From NCBI GenBank assembly GCA_028712665.1, contig JAQTRC010000015.1, positions 1-47,556 on the forward strand: a stretch of DNA of 47,556 nt, in the 5' to 3' direction. Under the pieces are notes generated by a model. It made no database searches. It worked only from the letters and a program-made list of their open reading frames with translations, and was not told the origin of the DNA. Source of the DNA: Desulfuromonadaceae bacterium. GTDB taxonomy: Bacteria > Desulfobacterota > Desulfuromonadia > Geobacterales > Pseudopelobacteraceae. Both the position numbers and the translations under genes were made by a program. Below, one piece after another: positions 1-7,890 of the stretch. The first letter of the stretch is position 1; every line of letters begins with the position of its first letter.

Positions 1-517
1 CCCCTCCGCCGGAGGTGGTGATTGTGCCCTGGTTATCAATTTTGCCCGCTATCGGCCCGGCATTGAAGCTCATACGACCGGCCAGGAAGTCCTGGTTTGT
101 GACGTTGAGGGTGGAAGCGATCAGCCCCCCCACGTCTACTCTTGCGTTCTGCCCGAACAGGATGCCGTTGGGGTTTATCAGCAGCACTTTGCCGTTGGAT
201 TGAAGAATACCCAGTATTTTAGAGGGGTCGCCGCCGGTAATGCGGTTCAGTACTGCGCTTGCAGCGGAGGGCTGGATGAACTTCGTGGTCTCATTGCTGC
301 CGATCGAAAAGCTCTGCCAGTTGATTATGGCGTTGGCCGAGTTGGTGACCGTCATCGCGCTGCCGCTGGTGCTTATGTTTGCGGCGCCGTTGGTCACTTG
401 GGGGAGTGTGGGAAGAGCCAGAACTGCTGTGGGGAGGAAAGAGACCAGCATGAATACCGCGGCAATTCGTCTCAAGCTTCGGCTGAATCTAAAGAAGGTG
501 CTCATTGTCTTTTTCAT
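1..517 (-). CDS. Filamentous haemagglutinin-type exoprotein (TPS secretion domain), partial
   Basis: This is the first 172 codons of a gene that runs off the left edge of the window. The product starts with MKKTMSTFF and a long signal sequence (Arg-rich n-region, hydrophobic stretch FMLVSFLPTAVLA, residues 1 to about 34). It continues into a typical two-partner-secretion domain: SFSIGSNETTKFIQPS, SAVLNRITGGDPSKILG and the hallmark NPNGILFGQNARVDVGGL near residues 117-134. Proteins with this haemagglutination-activity domain are exported to the periplasm by Sec and then through an outer-membrane TpsB/ShlB-type partner. The mature part is usually a long beta-helix that works in adhesion, contact killing or surface attachment. 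Which of these applies here cannot be told, because the C-terminus and any partner gene lie outside the window. The start at 517 follows an AGGTGA site; the Met at 505 is an alternative. Confidence 0.9.
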   Translation of the reverse strand, partial: MKKTMSTFFRFSRSLRRIAAVFMLVSFLPTAVLALPTLPQVTNGAANISTSGSAMTVTNSANAIINWQSFSIGSNETTKFIQPSAASAVLNRITGGDPSKILGILQSNGKVLLINPNGILFGQNARVDVGGLIASTLNVTNQDFLAGRMSFNAGPIAGKIDNQGTITTSGGG

Positions 518-683
518 GGTGTTCACCTGCAGCTGTCATGTTAACAATGTTATTATCAAAGCTGTCCTTTTTGGCGGAATGCGCTATACCCTCGTTTGGT
601 CTGGTTGGATTTGGTCAAAGGCACAACCCCAGCCCATGCTGATGCACTCTGTAAGAATAAATAATAAATTAGCTAGTACTCTA

Positions 684-712
684 AATATAAACTTTTTATA
701 CGCCCGGGTCAA
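684..712 (-). promoter_or_regulatory. Sigma-70-type promoter of the haemagglutinin-type gene
   Basis: Read on the minus strand, TTGACC (707-712) and TATATT (684-689) are separated by exactly 17 bases. Transcription would start near 677, giving a leader of about 160 nt before the ATG at 517. Within the leader I do not recognise any known riboswitch core; in particular I see no c-di-GMP GEMM motif. The rest of the 518-826 gap shows no gene. Confidence 0.55.
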
Positions 713-826
713 TCAATATAGCTTAAGCTGCCCGGCCAGGTTTAGTTACTGTCCATCCGAAAACTCAGGATGAAGAAGAAACGGTTTCACCACTCTGCAT
801 GGTTATGCAAGCACTCTTCTAAAAAC

Positions 827-3439
827 TCAATTGGCCCCTTTTTCATTAAGAAATGCGCCGTACTTTCGATCTTCCTCCAAAACGTGACGCACGAGCCAGT
901 GTTCCATGAAATTTGTAAAGCCCGCCTTGGCAGGCAGATCGTTCGCAAGAACCTGATCCCTGTATTCTAAAACCTGACAAATCAGATCTTTATGTTTCCT
1001 GGTATGCCCATCGGTTTCCGGATAACCGTAGAATTCCATCAGTTTTTCTTCCGCAGAGAAGTGGTAATGGGTGTATTCCACCAGAGATTCAAAGGCGTTG
1101 GCAAGAGATTTGCGTTCGGAACCATTATGCAAATGTTTTGCAATCGTATTGGCGATATCGAACAGCCGCTGATGATGACCGTCAAACTCCGCCACTTGGA
1201 TGGAGCAGGCATCACTCCAAGTAAATGACTCTGACTGGTCTTCGCGGCACACTATGCGTGCCGCGCGCTGTTGGTAGTTCTCGAGGATTTTCCATCTAAG
1301 TATCGGTATGTTTACCAGCAGATCGCCATGTATCTGGACTGTGGTCGTCTCTTCAATCGCGCGCAGTTGAAACAAAGCTGGAACGTTCAGGATTCCTTCT
1401 TCTTCGCCGAAAAAATCGCTCTGTTTCAGAACATCCTGCACTTTTCCGTTTACAACACGCTCAACGAAACCGGAACGGATAATATTAATAACTTGAACAT
1501 CTTTACCGCTTATTCCCTCACCAATTTCATAATGCCGCTCTGTAGAGCCGTCAACGATTTGTCCAAGTACTTCAACGGGAAGACCTTCACTAAACAGGCT
1601 CGTCGTATTCAGGAAGGCCCGCATGTCTACAACACGGCGCAGGCGATCCTGTAACCCGTTGCGCCTTATAACTTCGGCATAAAGAGTAACCGGCAATCGC
1701 AATGCCCGTACGAAAGAAGAAGCGCGATAGGTATGATTGGATGGACGGTTATCCAGCGTGGCGGTATCTCCGATCAACGACCCTGCAGACAGGCTGCCGA
1801 AAATATTATCTCTGGTTCGTATCTTTTCAACCTGCCCGCTTAACAGCAACAATATTTCCTGAGGCGTTTCACCCTCCTTGAGAAAAATGGCCCCAGGATT
1901 TATTTCAGTGATGGGATGATTGATCAGCATGCGTAGATCATGGAGAGATACTCCGGGAAGATTAGCCTGAAGATAGGCAAAGGCACTGCGGCGCATCCCC
2001 TCGGACTGCCCTTCCACCAACACATCCAGTGTGCCGAATGCGGCGCTGGAACCGATCTCTTTCTCCTCTGCCGTCAGCTCACCGGCGCGATGCGCAAGCA
2101 GGATTCGGGTGGATGCATCTTTCCGGAAGTCCTTTGCATCACCATGAATCAACCCCCCGCCAACATCAATTTTCTTAAGGTCATATGGAGCCAGATAGGC
2201 TGCACGGACCCGTTCGTAGGCAAGTTTGTCGAGACCAGGTTTATCATGCTGGTCAGTGACCATGGCCTTCAGGATATTCAAAGATACAATATCCGCAAAA
2301 TGCGCGTAGGTGCGATAACCCTCGCCCCATAGGGTGCGAAATACGAAGATATTTGTCTCTACGGGATGCGGCGAGAAAATCGGCATCACCTCCAACCCTT
2401 CGACATCGTTCCATCTGTCGAAGACGAGGTCTCGAATATCAAAAAAATCGTCGAACCGTTCCTCATCCACATCCAGCAATGCAGCCAACTTTTTTGCCAC
2501 AGAAGAACGGACCAACGGCGTCGCAAAATACTTAATGCGCCGACCGGCACGCATTAGAGCGGTGAGCCCGGCAAAATGGTCGTCATGAGCATGGGTATGG
2601 AAAATACCGTCCACCTGGTCGATCCCGATTCCCAACGCTGACATGATATCGACAAGATGCGGGCCCGCATCGATGAGGTAAAGTTTCCCCTGATAGGTAA
2701 TTATGCTCGACATTGTAGGACGGTTGACGTCCCAACCATCACCCTCACCCGAATGAATGACAGAGAAGTATTCAGACTCAAATCTGCGGGAACCCAACGG
2801 ATATGCGCATTCATAGACAACCCCGGGTTTGAGGTTTAGATCGACCGTCACAATATCACCAGCATGGGAGAATTCATAAACATTGGGCCGCACTCTGCGC
2901 AGATTTACGCCGCTGGCGATTTCTATCACTCCATCGCCAACAACGCATGTGTCAATAAAATCAGTCGTCGGCTGGATACGCCCAAAAGCAAACTTGAGTT
3001 TCAGGCGCATCATCTCTCTGGCCTGTTCTTCAGGCACTCCCGTTTGCATTATTTCTTCGAGCGACACCAGTCCATAATTTCCCCGGTAGATATACCGCAG
3101 CTGCGAGTAGACCTGATCAGCTGCGCCGATCAACAAGGGTTTACGTCCGGTGTTGTTCGGGTGCCCTGGCAAAATCATTCCTTGCTTGTAGAGCATCTGC
3201 AAGACCGGAAACTCCGCAAGATTGGCAAACTCTCCATTTTGTATCGCAGTATCCGAAAGCAGGATCGCGTTCGGCCCGGCCTCGCAGGAAACTCCCTTAA
3301 TCTCTTGAGGCAAGGTCAGTCCGCGTTTTGCCATATGCTTGACCGCATCTGCCGGACATCCGCACAACACACGTAAATTCGCTTCAGGAACCTCAACCCA
3401 CAGGATCCCGCTCGATATTTCAATCTTGTGGATACCCAT
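827..3439 (-). CDS. Metallo-beta-lactamase fold / two cyclic-nucleotide-binding domains / bacteriohemerythrin fusion
   Basis: The protein has 870 residues and at least three recognisable modules. Residues 1 to about 220 match no family I know. Residues about 221-450 are a metallo-beta-lactamase fold with the motif HTHAHDDH at 281-288, which fits the HxHxDH di-metal site (His283, His285?, Asp287, His288 in some register), and further conserved His residues downstream. Residues about 500-600 and 615-715 look like two cyclic-nucleotide-monophosphate-binding domains in tandem. Residues about 738-868 are a bacteriohemerythrin with FTWSDA, DGHHQRL, YTHYHFSAEEKLM, HTRKHKDL and EHWLVRHVLEED, which supply the usual five His plus Glu/Asp ligands of the diiron O2 site. 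No membrane segment is visible. A role as a cytoplasmic O2- or NO-sensing, nucleotide-controlled hydrolase is inference. The start follows GGAGGAG at the usual distance. Confidence 0.85.
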   Translation of the reverse strand: MGIHKIEISSGILWVEVPEANLRVLCGCPADAVKHMAKRGLTLPQEIKGVSCEAGPNAILLSDTAIQNGEFANLAEFPVLQMLYKQGMILPGHPNNTGRKPLLIGAADQVYSQLRYIYRGNYGLVSLEEIMQTGVPEEQAREMMRLKLKFAFGRIQPTTDFIDTCVVGDGVIEIASGVNLRRVRPNVYEFSHAGDIVTVDLNLKPGVVYECAYPLGSRRFESEYFSVIHSGEGDGWDVNRPTMSSIITYQGKLYLIDAGPHLVDIMSALGIGIDQVDGIFHTHAHDDHFAGLTALMRAGRRIKYFATPLVRSSVAKKLAALLDVDEERFDDFFDIRDLVFDRWNDVEGLEVMPIFSPHPVETNIFVFRTLWGEGYRTYAHFADIVSLNILKAMVTDQHDKPGLDKLAYERVRAAYLAPYDLKKIDVGGGLIHGDAKDFRKDASTRILLAHRAGELTAEEKEIGSSAAFGTLDVLVEGQSEGMRRSAFAYLQANLPGVSLHDLRMLINHPITEINPGAIFLKEGETPQEILLLLSGQVEKIRTRDNIFGSLSAGSLIGDTATLDNRPSNHTYRASSFVRALRLPVTLYAEVIRRNGLQDRLRRVVDMRAFLNTTSLFSEGLPVEVLGQIVDGSTERHYEIGEGISGKDVQVINIIRSGFVERVVNGKVQDVLKQSDFFGEEEGILNVPALFQLRAIEETTTVQIHGDLLVNIPILRWKILENYQQRAARIVCREDQSESFTWSDACSIQVAEFDGHHQRLFDIANTIAKHLHNGSERKSLANAFESLVEYTHYHFSAEEKLMEFYGYPETDGHTRKHKDLICQVLEYRDQVLANDLPAKAGFTNFMEHWLVRHVLEEDRKYGAFLNEKGAN

Positions 3440-3540
3440 TTATCTCCTCCAACAGTTGGGTTTTGCTTTTTTCTGGCATCTTATGCAGTTGTTGTCACCA
3501 GGCAACTCATCTCTATTAAATATTGACAGTTTCACTTCTA

Positions 3541-3568
3541 AGTATAGCAGCCGGTCTCTACATATCAA
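3541..3568 (-). promoter_or_regulatory. Promoter of the MBL-cNMP-hemerythrin gene
   Basis: On the minus strand TTGATA (3563-3568) and TATACT (3541-3546) are spaced by 16 bases. They lie about 100 bp upstream of the ATG at 3439 and just beyond the end of the LysM gene. This suggests the fusion gene is transcribed on its own as well as by readthrough. Confidence 0.5.
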
Positions 3569-3583
3569 GGCCTGGTTCACCGA

Positions 3584-4507
3584 TCAACGGGCTTCAGACG
3601 CATTGCCGTAGTTAGTTGTATTGATAATGAGTCTTACATCTTTACCATCCGGGCTTTTGGCGGGAAAAACGCAGGTCAGGGCGAGAGCGCCCGTATCTGT
3701 TGAATCATCCATCTGGAAGGAGAGGTTTAGGTGAGAGGCCAACTCTTCTATCACACGCTTGGGTGACTCGTCCCCTTTGAACACGATCAGACGAACCTTG
3801 TGCATAGAGAGGAGGCGTCCGTAAGTAAACGACTCTTCCGGGGAGAGGTCGCAGGCAACTACCAGCTTCAGGTCGGAGGTAGCCGCGGAAAATCCTGTCT
3901 TGAGTTGCAACCCTGTCTCTGTGGAAAGCAGGCCCAGATTTACTATAACCGCATGGGCGAGAGCACAAGCTGAAACTTCCGAGATTGTTGCCTGGAGTTC
4001 GGACTTCCCAGGCGTCCGGTTTTGCGATGTTTGAGCAGGCGATGGCAGTTCCCTGGCTGGCAGGGACGTAAGGGGCGCTGACGATAACTTCTTATTACTG
4101 ACAAAATTCTGTTTGTCATTCTGCGAAGGGGCGAGCGGGATCGTCAACTGCTGTCCAACAGTCAAACTTTTTGGATTACTGATGCTGTTCAGGCGCATGA
4201 CCTCAGGGATCAGCCTTTCCGCATCATCATTTGAAAGGGCGTAATGCCGTATCAGTATCTTGAATAAATAGTCACCGGATTTTACAATGTAGTTGCTGGT
4301 TTTGCTGAGAGGGTCTGTCCCGCCGGTTTTTTTTGGAGGCAATCGGGGCTCGCGTGTATCACGATGCCTTGATTTATCGGGGTCGGTTCTGCGCGGGCCT
4401 AAATCCTTCAGGTCGATCTCAATGCTATCCACTGCAGCAAGAGCGCTGCCTCTGCAGTAGATAATGCTGAACAGCACAACTGCTGTTAGACCAGTAATGA
4501 ACTTCAT
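3584..4507 (-). CDS. Exported LysM-domain protein
   Basis: A 307-residue protein with an N-terminal signal sequence (MKFITGLTAVVLFSIIYCRGSALAA, cleavage likely near residue 25). A proline- and charge-rich linker leads to one LysM domain at about residues 73-124 (YIVKSGDYLFKIL ... NPKSLTVGQQLTIP). LysM binds peptidoglycan, so the protein should sit in the periplasm or at the cell wall. The region after residue 125 begins with a low-complexity linker. It ends in a small globular part (about residues 180-300) that matches no family I recognise and contains a short hydrophobic stretch near ACALAHAVIVNLGLL. The start is supported by GGAGAATCTCTG before the ATG. The gene is divergent from ppiC and upstream of the MBL-hemerythrin gene on the same strand. 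Confidence 0.8.
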   Translation of the reverse strand: MKFITGLTAVVLFSIIYCRGSALAAVDSIEIDLKDLGPRRTDPDKSRHRDTREPRLPPKKTGGTDPLSKTSNYIVKSGDYLFKILIRHYALSNDDAERLIPEVMRLNSISNPKSLTVGQQLTIPLAPSQNDKQNFVSNKKLSSAPLTSLPARELPSPAQTSQNRTPGKSELQATISEVSACALAHAVIVNLGLLSTETGLQLKTGFSAATSDLKLVVACDLSPEESFTYGRLLSMHKVRLIVFKGDESPKRVIEELASHLNLSFQMDDSTDTGALALTCVFPAKSPDGKDVRLIINTTNYGNASEAR

Positions 4508-4849
4508 CAGAGATTCTCCTGCTGGAGTCGGCTCTCCATTTACTGCAATTTTTCCAGTCAGTAGTCAAGTGGCATCAGTTGTTATTGTTTCTCATTGTGT
4601 ATTATTTTTTATTATTACATTTAGAATAATGATAAGTCTACGGATGAATGTTATAAACATGGAGAAACCGGATAATTGAGGTCAACCACAGATGGCGTGG
4701 CAGGTGGCTGTTTCAGACGGTATATGAAGCGGTCAGAGAGTCGCACGGCATTGACGTATTGACTATTGATGGCAATAGTGTCAGAAAAGAGATGGATATA
4801 ACTCTTCATCGGAGATCGCACTATCACAAAAGCAGACAAGGAGATTTTC
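4508..4849. other. Divergent intergenic region between LysM gene and ppiC
   Basis: This 342-bp stretch is clearly AT-rich in its middle (about 4580-4640) and carries no convincing gene. It must hold the divergent promoters. One weak candidate for the LysM gene is TTGACT-N17-CAGTAA on the minus strand (-35 in the 4560s). For ppiC there are overlapping TTGACG and TTGACT elements at about 4751-4764. None is strong enough to call separately. No known riboswitch or RNA structure is recognised. Confidence 0.4.
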
Positions 4850-5131
4850 ATGCCAAAAGCCACTGCCCGTCACATCCTGGTTACGACCAAAGAAACTTGT
4901 GAAGAGCTTAAGAATAAAATTGAAGCCGGAGCCGACTTTGCAGCCTGCGCGCGCGAAAATTCCAAGTGCCCTTCCGGTAGAGATGGGGGAAATCTCGGGG
5001 AATTCGGGCCGGGCCAGATGGTGAAAGAGTTCGATCAGGCCGTTTTTACTGGCGAGGTTGGAAAAGTTATAGGCCCGATTAAAACAGAGTTCGGCTATCA
5101 TCTGATAGAAGTGACAAAACGGAGCGAGTAG
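4850..5131 (+). CDS. ppiC: Parvulin-type peptidyl-prolyl cis-trans isomerase
   Basis: A 93-residue single-domain parvulin, the usual length for cytoplasmic PpiC. The family landmarks are all present: ARHILV at the N-terminus, FAACARENSKCPSG, the GGNLGEFGPGQMVKEFDQAVF block and the C-terminal TEFGYHLIEVT. It catalyses cis-trans isomerisation of prolyl bonds during protein folding. There is no signal peptide or membrane anchor, so it acts in the cytoplasm. The start follows AAGGAG at good spacing. folD begins 18 bp downstream on the same strand, so the two are probably co-transcribed up to the terminator at 6040-6080. Confidence 0.95.
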   Translation: MPKATARHILVTTKETCEELKNKIEAGADFAACARENSKCPSGRDGGNLGEFGPGQMVKEFDQAVFTGEVGKVIGPIKTEFGYHLIEVTKRSE

Positions 5132-5149
5132 CGTGAGGGAAAGAATCGT

Positions 5150-6022
5150 ATGAAGCTGTTGGATGGGAAAATTTGTGCCGCGAGTCTGGTTGCCGGCATA
5201 TCCAATAAGGTGACAGGGTATGTCGATTCAGGTTTGCGCAAACCGCATATGACCGTGATCCTGGTCGGGGAGCACGCCCCAAGCGAATCATACGTAAAAT
5301 CGAAGATCAAATCTTGCGAAAATGCCGGTTTTGAAAGCGCACTGCTCCGTTTCCCGGAGAATGTTTCAGAATCTGAGCTTCTTGCAAAGATTGCCGAGAT
5401 CAATCACGATCCTGCCACCGATGGCCTGATAGTTCAGCTGCCGGTGCCGAAGCATATCAATCCGCAGAACATCATAAACGCGATTGATCCTTTAAAGGAC
5501 ATTGACGGTTTTCATCCAACAAATTTCGGGAGGATGACTTTGGGTCAGAAAGCCTTCAGGCCCGCCACCGCTTACGGAATATGCAAACTACTGCAGTTTT
5601 ACGAGATCGTGGTAAAAGGGAAGCATTGCGTCGTTATCGGCCGATCGAATATCGTAGGCAAGCCGATTTCGATCATGCTCTCCAATGATTTCGAGATAGG
5701 AAATGCCACAGTCACACTCACCCACATCGAAACGCCCCGCCAACTATTGCTGGATGAAACCCGGCGTGCGGACATCATAGTCGTAGCGGTCGGTATTCCA
5801 GGATTTGTTACCGAGGATATGGTTAAAGATGGGGTTGTAATTATAGATGTCGGTATAAACCGGTTGGAAGATGGAAAGATCGTGGGAGACGTGGACTTTC
5901 AAAATGTCAGCAAGAAGTGCTCCTGGATAACACCGGTGCCGGGTGGCGTCGGACGGATGACGGTTGCCGCACTGATAATAAACACCATGATGGCCTATCA
6001 GAACAATTTTGATCTGGCCTGA
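5150..6022 (+). CDS. folD: Bifunctional methylenetetrahydrofolate dehydrogenase / methenyltetrahydrofolate cyclohydrolase
   Basis: A 290-residue FolD of normal length. It interconverts 5,10-methylene-, 5,10-methenyl- and 10-formyl-tetrahydrofolate in the cytoplasm using NADP, supplying one-carbon units for purine and formyl-Met synthesis. Visible landmarks are the catalytic YVKSKIKSC block (Lys in SYVKSK), [23 protein letters not shown], the nucleotide-binding [12 protein letters not shown] and the C-terminal [13 protein letters not shown]. The start follows GAGGGAAAG. It lies directly after ppiC, and a strong palindromic terminator follows 18 bp after its stop codon. Confidence 0.97.
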   Translation: MKLLDGKICAASLVAGISNKVTGYVDSGLRKPHMTVILVGEHAPSESYVKSKIKSCENAGFESALLRFPENVSESELLAKIAEINHDPATDGLIVQLPVPKHINPQNIINAIDPLKDIDGFHPTNFGRMTLGQKAFRPATAYGICKLLQFYEIVVKGKHCVVIGRSNIVGKPISIMLSNDFEIGNATVTLTHIETPRQLLLDETRRADIIVVAVGIPGFVTEDMVKDGVVIIDVGINRLEDGKIVGDVDFQNVSKKCSWITPVPGGVGRMTVAALIINTMMAYQNNFDLA

Positions 6023-6039
6023 ACAGGGCAGAAGCTCTT

Positions 6040-6080
6040 TTAGACAAGAAAGGGGGCCGGTGGCCCCCTTTCTTGTCTAA
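6040..6080. terminator. Bidirectional rho-independent terminator (folD / rhlE)
   Basis: A perfect 19-bp inverted repeat with a 3-base GGT loop. Its GC-rich core (GGGGGCC / GGCCCCC) is flanked by A- and T-rich arms, so it can work in both directions. It sits between the convergent ends of folD (6022) and rhlE (6090). Confidence 0.9.
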
Positions 6081-6089
6081 ACTCCCGCC

Positions 6090-7424
6090 CTATTTCCCAC
6101 GACGGGAACTATTGAATATTGTTTTGCCGACAGACGCTCCCGGCCGGCCCTGCTGCGGACGGCCGGCAGAGATGCCGCCTGGATGATCTGCTTTGAACGG
6201 GTTGATTGACCCCACCGAACTTTTCTTGGCATCGGTCTGTTTTCGGGGCGAGCGGGGCTCGCGTGGCGGCCTTGCAAACTCGGCATCTTTTTTGGGCGCC
6301 GAAACGGTATAGTCAAAACCTGGCACCGTGCGGCGCTCCAACGGAGCTCCCAGTTTTTTCTCTATAGTGCGGACCATTATCGTATCCTCGTTGCATACCA
6401 TGGTAAAAGCATCCCCGCTCTTTGCGGCGCGCCCTGTGCGGCCTATCCGGTGGACATAAGCCTCTGGGGTATCCGGGATATCGTAATTGACGACATGCGA
6501 TATCAAGGAGACATCAATGCCGCGTGCGGCAATATCGGTTGCCACCAGGATCTGGTATGTACCGTCACGAAAACCATCCAGAGCCGCCTGACGACGGTTC
6601 TGTGACAGGTTTCCCTGCAGCGAAGCCGCCTTGTACCCCGCCTTCTCCAATTGTTCACCCAGACGCTTGGCGCGATGCTTGGTGCGGGTGAAGACCAGTA
6701 CCGACTCGGTATCGGTATGCTGAAGCAATTCCAGAAGAAGCGCAGTTTTGAGGTGCTGTTCCACAGGGTACAGTGCGTGCGAAACGGTGACCGGCGGCGC
6801 CGTGTTTCCGACCTGCACCGTGACCGGATCGCTGAGAATATCCTGGGCCAGTTTTTTAATGTCGGGCGGCATCGTAGCCGAAAAGAGCAGGGTTTGACGT
6901 TTGGCGGGTATATTCTTGAGAATACGTTTGATATCCGGAAGGAATCCCATATCGAACATCTGATCGGCCTCGTCAAGCACCAGAACTTCAAGATGCGACA
7001 GGTCGATTGTGCCTTGACCGATATGGTCCAGCAACCGCCCCGGGCAAGCCACAACAATCTCGGCACCGTTTTTTAGCGCCTGAATCTGGGGGTTGGCGTT
7101 GACGCCCCCATAAACTGTGACGCTTTTTAGACGTGTTTGACGTCCCAAAGAGACAAACGATTCATGTATCTGCTCGGCCAGTTCGCGGGTGGGAGCCACA
7201 ACCAGGACCCGCACACGACCACGCGGCCCTTCCATCAGTCGATTCAGGATCGGCAGTGCAAAGGCAGCGGTCTTGCCGGTTCCGGTCTGGGCCAGACCCA
7301 TTACATCGCGTCCCTGCATAACTGTCGGTATAGACTGCTGCTGGATAGGGGTAGGTGTGACGTAGCCCGCCTCCCTTATACTTGCTGCGATTACGGGGTG
7401 AAAATTAAACTTTTGAAACTCCAT
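6090..7424 (-). CDS. rhlE: DEAD-box ATP-dependent RNA helicase, RhlE type
   Basis: A 444-residue DEAD-box helicase with all core motifs: the Q motif region (TPIQQQSIP), motif I AQTGTGKT, Ia PTRELAEQ, GG, motif Ib (PGRLLD), motif II DEAD, motif III SAT, motif IV VFTRTK, motif V ATDIAARGID and motif VI HRIGRTGR. The last roughly 70 residues are a basic, Pro/Arg/Gly-rich tail typical of RhlE proteins, which helps bind RNA. These proteins remodel RNA duplexes in ribosome assembly and RNA decay, often in the cold. The start is set by AAGGAG 5 bases upstream. The transcript appears to begin about 90 nt upstream, and a terminator hairpin lies inside the leader (7454-7480), which suggests attenuation. 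Confidence 0.95.
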   Translation of the reverse strand: MEFQKFNFHPVIAASIREAGYVTPTPIQQQSIPTVMQGRDVMGLAQTGTGKTAAFALPILNRLMEGPRGRVRVLVVAPTRELAEQIHESFVSLGRQTRLKSVTVYGGVNANPQIQALKNGAEIVVACPGRLLDHIGQGTIDLSHLEVLVLDEADQMFDMGFLPDIKRILKNIPAKRQTLLFSATMPPDIKKLAQDILSDPVTVQVGNTAPPVTVSHALYPVEQHLKTALLLELLQHTDTESVLVFTRTKHRAKRLGEQLEKAGYKAASLQGNLSQNRRQAALDGFRDGTYQILVATDIAARGIDVSLISHVVNYDIPDTPEAYVHRIGRTGRAAKSGDAFTMVCNEDTIMVRTIEKKLGAPLERRTVPGFDYTVSAPKKDAEFARPPREPRSPRKQTDAKKSSVGSINPFKADHPGGISAGRPQQGRPGASVGKTIFNSSRRGK

Positions 7425-7453
7425 GCTACTCCTTCTTTCTGCTGTTGCATCAC

Positions 7454-7480
7454 GAAAAAAGCCCCGGAAATTTCCGGGGC
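7454..7480 (-). terminator. Intrinsic terminator or attenuator in the rhlE leader
   Basis: A perfect 10+10 palindrome (7461-7480, CCCCGG stem core) is followed on the minus strand by six T residues (7455-7460). It lies 30 bp upstream of the rhlE start codon and downstream of a good minus-strand promoter. The terminator is flanked by a 7-base inverted repeat (7443-7449 and 7502-7508, TGTTGCA / TGCAACA) that could enclose it. As no gene lies between promoter and hairpin, an attenuator controlling rhlE is the simplest reading. Confidence 0.7.
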
Positions 7481-7521
7481 CTACGATTAAGTGCTATCCG
7501 GTGCAACAATTTTGATAGGTT

Positions 7522-7551
7522 ATCTTAACAGTATTAACCGAGCCGTGTCAA
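7522..7551 (-). promoter_or_regulatory. Promoter of rhlE
   Basis: On the minus strand a consensus TTGACA (7546-7551) is followed after 18 bases by TAAGAT (7522-7527). Transcription would start near 7515, giving a leader of about 90 nt that contains the hairpin at 7461-7480 and the rhlE ribosome site. Confidence 0.6.
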
Positions 7552-7890
7552 GCAGGCTTTTGACAGCAGGCAATTTGGTAAATGCCGAATCTGATGAACA
7601 TGAAAGGCCCGCAAACTTCGCGGGCCTCATTTATTGTACTTACCGAATTCCCTTTTCAAGGGTCATGCCGGCCTTGTTAAAAGCCGGAAACCTGCATGTT
7701 TGCAAACTGTTGGTGTGAAACAACTTCTATTGTCCCTACCTCCTTCAGTCGTCAGTCTGCTTCAAGGTAGCGCCACCTCTCACTGCAGTATAACGTTTTG
7801 AAAAGGGTAATAACAGACTGTTTAAAAAATAATTATTGTGTATAATGTTCCACTTCGGTTCAAAAATAGTATTACGGCGACAGAATTCCT
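7552..7890. other. Gene-free region between rhlE promoter and slyD-like gene
   Basis: I see no convincing gene here. Two hairpins are present. The first is at 7605-7627 (8-bp stem AGGCCCGC / GCGGGCCT with a 7-base loop). The second is weaker, near 7668-7687 (CCGGC / GCCGG). On the minus strand the first is followed by TTTCATG, too short a T run for a clear terminator. A TATACT box near 7785-7795 on the minus strand could start a short RNA ending at one of these hairpins; this is speculative. Confidence 0.35.

Noticed and set aside
518-826. Possible c-di-GMP (GEMM) riboswitch before the haemagglutinin gene
   Set aside because: I looked for the conserved core of the GEMM motif in the leader and also in 14958-15191 and 42180-42599, and did not find it.
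7491-7718. Possible 75-aa gene on plus in the rhlE-slyD gap
   Set aside because: It runs through the rhlE promoter and the 7605-7627 hairpin, lacks a ribosome site and has no family resemblance.
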